A DNA stretch of 8,511 bases from Chloroflexota bacterium (GTDB taxonomy: Bacteria > Chloroflexota > Anaerolineae > UBA1429), in contig JAAZBQ010000543.1 in the NCBI GenBank assembly GCA_012513725.1, positions 1 to 8,511 of the forward strand. The letters are read 5' to 3'. Position numbers and translations under genes: made by a program. The notes beneath the pieces were generated by a model, which was not told the DNA's origin, made no database searches, and saw only the letters and a list, made by a program, of their open reading frames with translations. Every line of letters begins with the position of its first letter. The stretch's first letter is position 1. Shown here piece after piece: positions 1 to 5,161 of the stretch.

Positions 1-1
1 A

Positions 2-30
2 TTGACAGCCCTCCGACCCACGGCTATACT
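2..30 (+). promoter_or_regulatory. Sigma-70-type promoter for the chelatase genes
   Basis: A perfect -35 hexamer TTGACA (2-7) is separated by exactly 17 bp from a -10 hexamer TATACT (25-30), which differs from TATAAT at one base. The expected transcription start is about 36-38. That leaves a 5' leader of only about 16 nt before the ATG at 53, enough for the GGGGA at 41-45. In such G+C-rich DNA this near-consensus match at ideal spacing is unlikely to be chance. It suggests strong constitutive expression, and no operator is visible. Sequence upstream of position 1 is not available. Confidence 0.75.
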
Positions 31-52
31 CGGCTCGTTCGGGGAATGATAG

Positions 53-1162
53 ATGGGAAGGCGTATGTTCCAGGTATTTCCGTTCACCGCGATCGTCGGT
101 CAGGAACGCATGAAGCGGGCGCTCATCCTGAACGCCATCAGCCCGCAGATCGGCGGCGTGCTCATTCGTGGCGAGCGCGGCACCGCCAAGTCCACGGCCG
201 CCCGCGCCCTCGCCGCGCTCCTGCCCGATATCCGCGTCGTCGGCGACTGCCCCTTTGCCTGCGATCCCACCGACCCCGAGCAGCTCTGCGACCGCTGCCG
301 CGAGCGGCTGGACGCCGGCGAAACTCTCCCCGAGGCCGTCCGGCAGACGTCGTTCATCAACCTCCCGGTATCCGCCACCGAGGACCGCGTCGTCGGCACG
401 CTGGACATCGAGCGGGCCATCAAGTTCGGCGAGCGCCATTTCGAGCCCGGGGTCCTTGCCTCGGCCAACCGCGGCCTCCTGTACGTCGACGAGATCAACC
501 TCCTCGACGACCACGTGGTGGACCTGCTCCTCGACTCCGCCGCCATGGGCGTGAACGTCGTGGAGCGCGAGGGCATCTCCTTCCGGCACCCCGCGCGCTT
601 CATCCTGGTGGGCACCATGAACCCGGAGGAGGGCGAGCTGCGCCCGCAACTCCTGGACCGCTTTGCCCTCTGTGTGGACATTGAGGGCATCTCGGACCGC
701 ACCGCCCGGGTGGAGATCCTCGAGCGCCGCGTGCGCTACGAGCAGAACCCCGAGGGCTTTTGCCAGGAGTGGTGTGCGGTAGAAGCGGCCCTCACCGAGC
801 GCATCCGCGAGGCTCGCGAACTCTTGCCCGAGGTCGCCTACGACCGCTCGCATCTCTTCACCATCGCCGAGCTGACCGGAGAAATGCAGGTTGACGGCCA
901 CCGGGCCGATATCGTCATCCTCAAGACGGCGCTGGCCCACGCGGCGTTCGAGGGACGGCGCGAGGTGGGCGACACCGACATCCTTCTCGCGGCTGAGCTG
1001 GCCCTGCCCCACCGTCTGCACCGCAACCCCTTTGAGGAGAGCGAGGGGCAGCTGGAGAAACTGGAGCAGCGCCTGGAGCGCGCCCGCGCCGAGGCGGCGG
1101 AGGGCGATCCCGCCCCGACCCCCGCCGTGGCCCAGCCCGATAAAAAAAAAGCCCCTCGCTAG
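53..1162 (+). CDS. chlI: Mg/Co-chelatase AAA+ ATPase subunit (ChlI/BchI-like); zero-frame product of a probable chlI-chlD recoded gene
   Basis: This is the AAA+ ATPase that powers metal insertion into a tetrapyrrole as a ring with the VWA subunit (D). A large subunit, CobN or ChlH/BchH, is encoded elsewhere. The 369-residue frame has the family entry FPFTAIVGQ, Walker A GERGTAKST (40-48), Walker B LLYVDEINLLDD (142-153), sensor-1-like GTMNPEEGELRPQLLDRF (187-204) and a helical lid domain to about 335. An acidic, Ala/Pro-rich linker ends DKKKAPR. A cysteine cluster (C66, C70, C79, C82) lies before the ATPase insert. ATG 53 is preferred because GGGGA at 41-45 is 7 nt upstream. ATG 65 would have its purine run only 3 nt away, but its protein start (MFQVFPF) is also family-like. 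The stop lies in the interdomain linker beside an A9 tract, and the VWA half continues in the -1 frame. A standalone ChlI of normal length is also possible. Confidence 0.9.
   Translation: MGRRMFQVFPFTAIVGQERMKRALILNAISPQIGGVLIRGERGTAKSTAARALAALLPDIRVVGDCPFACDPTDPEQLCDRCRERLDAGETLPEAVRQTSFINLPVSATEDRVVGTLDIERAIKFGERHFEPGVLASANRGLLYVDEINLLDDHVVDLLLDSAAMGVNVVEREGISFRHPARFILVGTMNPEEGELRPQLLDRFALCVDIEGISDRTARVEILERRVRYEQNPEGFCQEWCAVEAALTERIREARELLPEVAYDRSHLFTIAELTGEMQVDGHRADIVILKTALAHAAFEGRREVGDTDILLAAELALPHRLHRNPFEESEGQLEKLEQRLERARAEAAEGDPAPTPAVAQPDKKKAPR
1142..1150 (+). promoter_or_regulatory. A9 slippery tract, candidate -1 frameshift (or transcriptional slippage) site
   Basis: Nine consecutive A's are read in frame as AAA AAA AAA (three Lys codons) and followed by G. 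A heptamer A AAA AAA (1144-1150) lets two Lys tRNAs re-pair perfectly after moving back one base. The -1 frame is blocked upstream by TAA at 1141-1143, and the zero frame ends at TAG 1160-1162. A shift must therefore happen within 1144-1159, where the A run is the only slippery sequence. No Shine-Dalgarno-like stimulator lies at the usual 9-14 nt upstream; the nearest, GGAGGG at 1099-1104, is about 40 nt away. A run this long can also cause RNA polymerase slippage, and one added A would open the same frame. Confidence 0.65.
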
Positions 1163-1172
1163 AGGACTCTGA

Positions 1173-1191
1173 GCCCGCCACGCCGGCGGGC
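1173..1191 (+). other. GC-only hairpin downstream of the slippery tract
   Basis: GCCCGCC (1173-1179) pairs perfectly with GGCGGGC (1185-1191) around a 5-nt loop. A smaller CCTC/GAGG hairpin (1154-1157 with 1162-1165, 4-nt loop) spans the zero-frame stop. A third stem, GCCGC/GCGGC, lies at 1194-1206. The group could stall ribosomes and stimulate frameshifting. However, the main stem begins 22 nt after the slip site, farther than the usual 5-9 nt, so its role is uncertain. No T run follows, so it is not an intrinsic terminator on the + strand. Confidence 0.4.
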
Positions 1192-1251
1192 ACGCCGCTC
1201 CGCGGCCACCACGCCGATGCCCAGGCGCTGGACGCCGGGCGGCGGGGCGAC

Positions 1252-2094
1252 ATGGGTATTCACATCGGCGACGTCTTTCGCCCCCGTAAGCTGCGCACCG
1301 ACCTGGACCACATGACCCGCCGCTCGGCGGGCAAGCGCTCCTACACCGTCACCGTGCGCAAGCGCGGCCGCTACACCTATGCCCGCCCTGCCGGCGGTCG
1401 CTACGACGACCTGGCCCTCGACGCCACCCTGCGCCAGGCCGCCCCCCACCAGCGCCACCGCGAGCAGGGCGACGCCGCCATCCGCATCGAGGAGGATGAC
1501 CTGCAGCGCAAGGTGCGGGTGCGCAAGGCCGCCAACCTGATCCTCTTTGCCGTGGACGCCTCCTGGTCGATGGCCGCCGCCGAGCGCATGGAGGCTACCA
1601 AGGGGGCCATCATGTCGCTCCTGGTGGACGCCTACCAGAAGCGCGACCTGGTCTCGATGATCTCCTTCCAAAAGGACCGCGCCCACCTGGTGCTGCCGCC
1701 CACCTCCAACGTGGATATGGCCAAGGAGGCGCTCAAGGACCTGCCCGTGGGGGGCAAGACCCCCCTCTCCGCCGGGCTGCTCCTCGGCTACCAGGTGATC
1801 GAGCGGGAAAAGCGCCGCGACCGGGAGCTCATGCCCCTGTTCATCGTACTCACCGATGGCGCCGGCAACGTCTCGATGAGCGGCATGCCCCCCCGCGAGG
1901 AGGGCCTCCTGGTCGCAGACTTGTTCGCCCAGGACCACATCCGCTCCCTGGTGATCAACACGGAACACGAGGCGCTGGATCGGGGCCTGGCCCGGGAACT
2001 AGCCCACGCTCTGGATGCGCCCTGCTACGCCCTGGGCGACCTGCGCGCCGACGTCCTGTACGAGACGGTGCGCCGCGAGTTGACCCAAGGGTGA
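1252..2094 (+). CDS. chlD: Chelatase VWA-domain subunit (ChlD/BchD C-terminal half)
   Basis: This is the integrin-I/VWA part of the chelatase D subunit, which links the AAA+ ring to the large catalytic subunit. Counted from ATG 1252 it is 280 residues. A basic segment with RRSAGKRS and the family signature LALDATLRQAAPHQ (54-67) precede the VWA fold. The metal-ion-dependent adhesion site is complete: DASWSM (D102, S104, S106), T170 in GKTPLSAG and D202 in LTDG. The frame is open without a stop from 1144, in -1 phase to the ATPase gene, so the true N-terminus is probably the ATPase domain reached by frameshifting. ATG 1252 has only a weak GGCGGGG upstream and may be just an internal Met, although independent initiation cannot be excluded. 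A Trp sits where VWA proteins usually have Gly (DxSGS). The stop is 7 bp before the next gene. Confidence 0.88.
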   Translation: MGIHIGDVFRPRKLRTDLDHMTRRSAGKRSYTVTVRKRGRYTYARPAGGRYDDLALDATLRQAAPHQRHREQGDAAIRIEEDDLQRKVRVRKAANLILFAVDASWSMAAAERMEATKGAIMSLLVDAYQKRDLVSMISFQKDRAHLVLPPTSNVDMAKEALKDLPVGGKTPLSAGLLLGYQVIEREKRRDRELMPLFIVLTDGAGNVSMSGMPPREEGLLVADLFAQDHIRSLVINTEHEALDRGLARELAHALDAPCYALGDLRADVLYETVRRELTQG

Positions 2095-2101
2095 CCCCGC
2101 G

Positions 2102-3586
2102 ATGAAGCCCTCTCGCCGCCGCCAGTTGATCGCCGACCTCCTGCTCCTCCTCGTCACCGCCGTGTGGGGGGGCACGTTCGTGATGGTCAAGGACGCGGTG
2201 AGCGCCTACCCGGTGTTCGGCTTCCTGACCATCCGCTTTGCGCTGGCCTCCGTGGCGCTCCTGCCGGTGGCCGGCGGGCACCTGCGGGGCCTTGGCTGGC
2301 GGGGCTGGGGCGCCGGGGCGCTCATCGGGCTGTTCCTCTTTGCGGGCTATGGCCTGCAGACCGTGGGGCTGCGCTACACTTCCGCCTCCAAGGCTGGCCT
2401 GATCACCGGGCTCTCGGTGGTCATCGTGCCGCTCCTCTCGGCCCTCCTGATCCGCCGCCGCCCCGCCCCCGGCGCGCTGCTCGGCGTGGGGCTGGCCACC
2501 GTAGGGCTGGTGCTCCTCACCCTGGGGCCCGCCAACCAACTGGTAGCCGAGCGCGGGGACCTCATCGTCCTGGGCTGTGCGCTGGGGTTTGCGTTGCACA
2601 TCGTCTCCGTCAGCATATTTGCCCCGCGGATGGACCCTCTGGGCCTCACCCTGGTGCAGGTGCTCACCGTGGGCCTCCTCAGCCTGGCGATGTCGTACAT
2701 CGAAGGGGAGTGGGCAGCGCCAACCGGCCCGGTGTGGTTCGCCGCCGCCTTTACCGGCGTGCTGGCCACCGCGATGGCCTTTGCCGCGCAGAACCTCGTG
2801 CAGCGTTTCACGACCCCCACCCACACCGCCCTCATCTTTACCGCCGAGCCCGTGTTCGCCGCCGCGTTCGGCGTCCTCCTCGCCGGCGAGACGCTCCTGC
2901 CCCGCGGCCTGGCCGGCGGGCTGCTGATCGTCGCGGCGACGGTAGCCAGTGAGATCGACTGGTCGGAGCAGGCGGCCGCGCGGGTGGTGCGGTGGGCGAG
3001 CCCGGCGGTGGCCCTGGCCCCGCCGCTCCTTTGCCTGGCGCTCTGTGGTCCCACGGGCACTTCCCAGGGACTTCTGTGGGCGGGGGTGGTGTGGGCGCTG
3101 GCCATCCTGGCGCCCGCCCTGGTGCGTCGTCTGCCCCTGGGGGAAGGGCGCGTGGCATTGGCCGGCGCCCCCGGAACCGCGATGGCGATGGGGGGCGGAT
3201 CGCCCCTTGCCCCGCCCCGTCCCGGCCTTCGCCTGGCGCGGGAGGCGGCGCAGCTCATCGCGCCCCTCGCCGCCCTGGGGCTGGCCGTGGCCGCCGAGGC
3301 GCCCCGGCCCTACGCCCTCCTGGCCGGGCTCGCCGCGGGGGCGGTGGCCCTCCGGCTCCTGGTGCGTACCCGGGCCATCAGCCACGCGGTGGCCTCCACG
3401 GCGGCCGCCGCCACCGCGTTGACGTCCCTCCTCGGCGTGGCGGCCGCCCCCGCCTTCCTGCTGGTGCCCGTGGTGGCCTGGGCCCGGGTGCGCGCCGGGG
3501 GCGATTCGCCAACCTACAGCCTGATGGGCGGCGTGGGGGGCGTGCTGGCCACCCTGATGGTGCTGCGGGCCGCCGGGCTCGGATAG
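2102..3586 (+). CDS. EamA/DMT-family permease with C-terminal degenerate PAP2-like membrane domain
   Basis: This is an integral membrane protein of 494 residues; ordinary EamA transporters have about 280-310. Residues 10-140 and 155-285 form the two inverted EamA repeats of about ten helices. They carry TAVWGGTFVMVKDA near 18-31 and the second-repeat signature EPVFAAAFG from 249, followed by GE. The exported substrate (amino acid, nucleotide-sugar or drug-like) cannot be read from sequence. Residues 290-494 add several more hydrophobic segments. Their end resembles the PAP2 phosphatase core: ISHAVAS with H428 at the PSGH-His position, and WARVRAGGDSPTY (461-472) aligning with the SRxxxGxHxPxD motif. 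There R462 and P470 are kept, but the catalytic His and Asp positions are D468 and Y472, so phosphatase activity is unlikely. AAGG at 2087-2090 could be the ribosome binding site. The 7-bp gap to the VWA frame suggests an operon. The EamA call is firm and the PAP2 resemblance tentative. Confidence 0.88.
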   Translation: MKPSRRRQLIADLLLLLVTAVWGGTFVMVKDAVSAYPVFGFLTIRFALASVALLPVAGGHLRGLGWRGWGAGALIGLFLFAGYGLQTVGLRYTSASKAGLITGLSVVIVPLLSALLIRRRPAPGALLGVGLATVGLVLLTLGPANQLVAERGDLIVLGCALGFALHIVSVSIFAPRMDPLGLTLVQVLTVGLLSLAMSYIEGEWAAPTGPVWFAAAFTGVLATAMAFAAQNLVQRFTTPTHTALIFTAEPVFAAAFGVLLAGETLLPRGLAGGLLIVAATVASEIDWSEQAAARVVRWASPAVALAPPLLCLALCGPTGTSQGLLWAGVVWALAILAPALVRRLPLGEGRVALAGAPGTAMAMGGGSPLAPPRPGLRLAREAAQLIAPLAALGLAVAAEAPRPYALLAGLAAGAVALRLLVRTRAISHAVASTAAAATALTSLLGVAAAPAFLLVPVVAWARVRAGGDSPTYSLMGGVGGVLATLMVLRAAGLG

Positions 3587-3652
3587 CGCGGGATCGATGG
3601 GGCCCGCCGCGGCGTCTACGGTGTGTGGCGCCCCGCTAGGGCCCGCCAGGGC

Positions 3653-3662
3653 GCTCGCGAGC
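3653..3662. repeat. 10-bp perfect palindrome GCTCGCGAGC upstream of a promoter
   Basis: The sequence GCTCGCGAGC equals its own reverse complement and ends 4 bp before the putative -35 box at 3667. It could be an operator half or simply a chance G+C-rich palindrome. The surrounding gap also holds two copies of GGGCCCGCC (3600-3608 and 3639-3647) and a 6-bp inverted repeat GCGCCC/GGGCGC (3628-3633 with 3649-3654). No T-run terminator for the upstream permease gene is visible here. Confidence 0.25.
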
Positions 3663-3666
3663 CATC

Positions 3667-3696
3667 TTGGGCACTCGGCACATTCTGTGGTAGACT
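3667..3696 (+). promoter_or_regulatory. Extended -10 promoter for the surface-protein gene
   Basis: A -35-like TTGGGC (3667-3672) lies 18 bp before TAGACT (3691-3696), which matches TATAAT at four of six positions. It is preceded directly by TGG (3688-3690), the TGn extended -10 element. The expected start is about 3702-3704, giving a leader of about 20 nt, like the leader of the chelatase promoter. It sits in the only larger intergenic gap, just before a strong ribosome binding site, which supports a separate transcription unit. Confidence 0.5.
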
Positions 3697-3712
3697 GGTG
3701 TATCCGACAGTG

Positions 3713-3717
3713 AGGAG
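3713..3717 (+). promoter_or_regulatory. Ribosome binding site that favours ATG 3723 over ATG 3720
   Basis: AGGAG lies 2 nt before ATG 3720 but 5 nt before ATG 3723. The second of two adjacent Met codons therefore has the workable spacing. The choice changes the protein by one residue. Confidence 0.6.
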
Positions 3718-3722
3718 AGATG

Positions 3723-4424
3723 ATGCGCAGGACAGCGCTGCTGGTCATGATCGCCACTGTGGTGTCGCTGGGCGTGTTCTCGCCCGCCCTGGCGGCGCCG
3801 CTCTCCCAGAGCCAGGTACAGATCACCTCCCCGGAGATCAACCAGGAGGTGCGCGGCGTCGTGCCGATCATCGGCTCGGCCTCGGTACCCGGTTTCCAAT
3901 ACTACAAGGTCGAGTACGGCAATGGCCCCAGTCCGGATAACTGGGCCCTCGTTGACCGCATGTTCGACGCCCCGGTGATCAACAACCAGCTGGTAGCCTG
4001 GAACACCAACGCCGTGCCCGACGGCCTCTACAGCCTCAGGCTGCGCGCCGTCAAGCAGGATGGGAACTATGAAGAGTTCTCCGTGCGCGGCATCGTGGTG
4101 GCCAACACGCAACCCACCCAGACGCCCACGGTGACGCCCACCGAGACGCCCACCGATGCCACCCCGACGCCGCCGACCGCTCCGCCGGAGCCCGGCGCGC
4201 CCGACGAGCCGCGCCCCACGCCGACGGAGGCCGAGATCGTGCCCGGCGGCCAACTGGCCGCGGCCACTCCCACCCCCACCATCGGCGCCCCCGCGGAAGA
4301 GAACGGCATGCCGCTGAACCTCGATCCGGAGGGCTGGTCGCAGGCCTTTGTGTACGGGGCGCTGGCCATGGGCGCCGCCATCGCGGTGTTGGGCATCGTG
4401 TTTGGAGTGCGCCGCTTGCTGTAG
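3723..4424 (+). CDS. Secreted, membrane-anchored Ig-like surface protein with Thr/Pro stalk
   Basis: This is an exported protein of unknown specific function, 233 residues from the preferred start. A signal peptide (positive start MRRT, hydrophobic core, SPALA cleavage near residue 24) is followed by an Ig/fibronectin-like beta domain at about 30-125. Typical strands there are VQITSPEINQEVRGVVPIIGSA, YYKVEYGNGPSPDNW and a WNTNAVPDGLYSLRLRAV block. Next comes a Thr/Pro/Glu-rich stalk of about 75 residues beginning with TPT repeats. A single hydrophobic helix (about 208-228) ends at RRLL, giving a type I membrane topology with the Ig domain outside. Proteins of this plan are common in Chloroflexota, where the beta domain often occurs in cell-surface or peptidase-associated proteins. 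The gene has its own promoter and is followed by a hairpin, so it looks monocistronic. No enzyme motif is visible. Confidence 0.85.
   Translation: MRRTALLVMIATVVSLGVFSPALAAPLSQSQVQITSPEINQEVRGVVPIIGSASVPGFQYYKVEYGNGPSPDNWALVDRMFDAPVINNQLVAWNTNAVPDGLYSLRLRAVKQDGNYEEFSVRGIVVANTQPTQTPTVTPTETPTDATPTPPTAPPEPGAPDEPRPTPTEAEIVPGGQLAAATPTPTIGAPAEENGMPLNLDPEGWSQAFVYGALAMGAAIAVLGIVFGVRRLL
4122..4157 (+). repeat. Three tandem 12-bp units encoding TPT[V/E/D]
   Basis: ACGCCCAC begins at 4122, 4134 and 4146, an exact 12-bp period, each time followed by a variable codon, giving Thr-Pro-Thr-Val, -Glu and -Asp. Because the unit is a multiple of three, copy changes would lengthen or shorten the stalk without breaking the frame. 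Looser TPTP-type sequence continues to about 4290. Confidence 0.7.
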
Positions 4425-4445
4425 AGCGAGCGCCGACGCTATCAT
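4416..4445 (+). promoter_or_regulatory. Possible promoter for pth-mfd overlapping the end of the surface-protein gene
   Basis: TTGCTG (4416-4421) lies 18 bp from TATCAT (4440-4445). The -10 box matches consensus at five of six bases, but the -35 box only at three. The expected start is near 4451-4453, at the base of the following hairpin. It would explain how pth is expressed despite a terminator-like hairpin directly upstream. The evidence is weak. Confidence 0.3.
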
Positions 4446-4447
4446 CC

Positions 4448-4480
4448 CAGGGGCTGGCCCAGCCGGGCAGCCCCTGCTTT
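4448..4480 (+). terminator. Probable intrinsic terminator after the surface-protein gene
   Basis: CAGGGGCTG (4448-4456) pairs perfectly with CAGCCCCTG (4468-4476). The stem can extend past one bulged G by three more C-G pairs (4458-4460 with 4465-4467) around an AGCC loop. A short CTTTG follows (4477-4481). The stem is very strong but the T run is only three long, so termination may be partial and let transcripts read into pth. It begins 24 nt after the stop of the surface-protein gene. Confidence 0.55.
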
Positions 4481-4485
4481 GTCGT

Positions 4486-4491
4486 GGAGAG
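4486..4491 (+). promoter_or_regulatory. pth: Ribosome binding site setting the pth start at 4503
   Basis: GGAGAG (continuing as GAGA to 4494) lies 11 nt, or 8 nt by its last purines, before ATG 4503. The longer frame starting at TTG 4479 would contain this site within its coding sequence and has no site of its own. The ATG is therefore the better start. Confidence 0.6.
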
Positions 4492-4502
4492 AGACGATCA
4501 CT

Positions 4503-5123
4503 ATGGCATTCCTCCGGCGCCTCGGGGGGCGCGGCCGCGAACGGCCCTCCTCGGGGGCCTATCTCATCGTGGGGCTTGGCAACCCCGAGCGCCGCTACGC
4601 CGCGAACCGCCACAACATCGGCTTTCAGTGCGTCGACGTCCTGGCCGAGCGCCACGACATCGCCGTGACCCGCAAGCGGTTTAACGCCCTCCTCGGCGAG
4701 GGGCGCATCGGTGGAGAGCGGGTGGCGCTGCTCAAGCCGCAGACGTTCATGAACGACAGCGGCCGGGCCGTGGCGCCCGCCCGCCGCTGGTACAAGGCGT
4801 CGCCCGAACGCATCCTGGTCATCTACGACGACCTGGACCTGCCCCTGGGCAAGCTGCGCATCCGCCAGGGGGGCTCCTCCGGGGGGCATCACGGCATCAA
4901 CTCCATCATCGAGTCCTTGGGGAGCGCCGATTTCGTGCGGCTGCGCGTGGGCATCGGGCGGCCGCCCCGGGGCCGGGGCGACCCGGTGGACTATGTGCTG
5001 AACGACTTTGGCCCCGACCAGGTCCCGGTGATCGAGGAGACCCGGGAGCGGGTGGCCGAGGCCGTGGGGGTGATCCTGGCCCAGGGCGTCACCCAGGCCA
5101 TGAACGACTATAACGGGCTGTAG
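4503..5123 (+). CDS. pth: Peptidyl-tRNA hydrolase (bacterial Pth type)
   Basis: Pth cleaves the ester bond of peptidyl-tRNAs released from stalled ribosomes, recycling the tRNA in the cytoplasm. The 206-residue protein compares with 194 in E. coli; the extra length is a basic N-terminal tail of about 19 residues. Family landmarks are LIVGLGNP (21-28, N27), RHNIGF with the catalytic His at H37, KPQTFMNDSG (78-87, N84), and YDDLDLPLG (108-116, with D109 matching the catalytic-dyad Asp93 of E. coli). RLRVGIGRP and the C-terminal DYVLNDF block are also present. In SGGHHGINSI the residue matching E. coli Asn114 is H130, an unusual change at a position implicated in substrate binding. Everything else looks functional. 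The start is set by GGAGAG upstream of the ATG. mfd follows 38 bp later, a common bacterial gene order, and the two are probably co-transcribed. Confidence 0.95.
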   Translation: MAFLRRLGGRGRERPSSGAYLIVGLGNPERRYAANRHNIGFQCVDVLAERHDIAVTRKRFNALLGEGRIGGERVALLKPQTFMNDSGRAVAPARRWYKASPERILVIYDDLDLPLGKLRIRQGGSSGGHHGINSIIESLGSADFVRLRVGIGRPPRGRGDPVDYVLNDFGPDQVPVIEETRERVAEAVGVILAQGVTQAMNDYNGL

Positions 5124-5161
5124 CGGCGAACCCCGGCAGCCCCTGGAAAGGGTTCGATCAC

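Larger units (their letters stand above)
53..2094 (+). other. chlD: Predicted -1 frameshift fusion product (ChlI-linker-ChlD, 680 aa)
   Basis: Reading 53-1150 in the first frame and then continuing from 1150 one base back gives 366 + 314 = 680 residues. The junction reads DKKK-SPSLEDSEP, with no stop until 2094. The length and the order AAA+ domain, acidic/Pro linker, VWA domain match fused chelatase D subunits known in many bacteria. The short product would serve as the I subunit and the fusion as the D subunit. This is inferred from frame geometry and homology. A sequencing error in the A run (nine called where the genome has ten) would give the same fusion permanently. Confidence 0.6.

Noticed and set aside
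1142..1165. Minus-strand intrinsic terminator: CCTC/GAGG hairpin followed by T9
   Set aside because: The stem is only 4 bp and no minus-strand gene ends here. The A9 run is better explained by the + strand frame overlap.
53..2094. Chelatase gene broken by a random frameshift (pseudogene)
   Set aside because: Both halves keep all key motifs, the break lies exactly in the interdomain linker at a slippery run, and the promoter is strong. A sequencing error in the A run remains possible but decay does not fit.
3599..3654. Terminator after the permease gene
   Set aside because: Short GC inverted repeats exist (GCGCCC/GGGCGC) but the loop is long and no T run follows.
1955..3871. Long minus-strand open frame (638 codons) opposite the permease gene
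   Set aside because: Its translation is low-complexity Gly/Arg/His/Gln-rich with no recognisable domain. It lies antisense to a clear EamA protein, as expected from third-position G+C bias.
4479..4502. Upstream TTG start for pth at 4479
   Set aside because: The ribosome binding site GGAGAG would fall inside the coding region. The extra eight residues are not family-like, and the TTG lies in the terminator tail.
3636..4892. Minus-strand open frame (418 codons) across the surface-protein and pth genes
   Set aside because: It spans two real genes and an intergenic promoter on the other strand and has biased, domain-free composition. It is a shadow of high G+C coding sequence.
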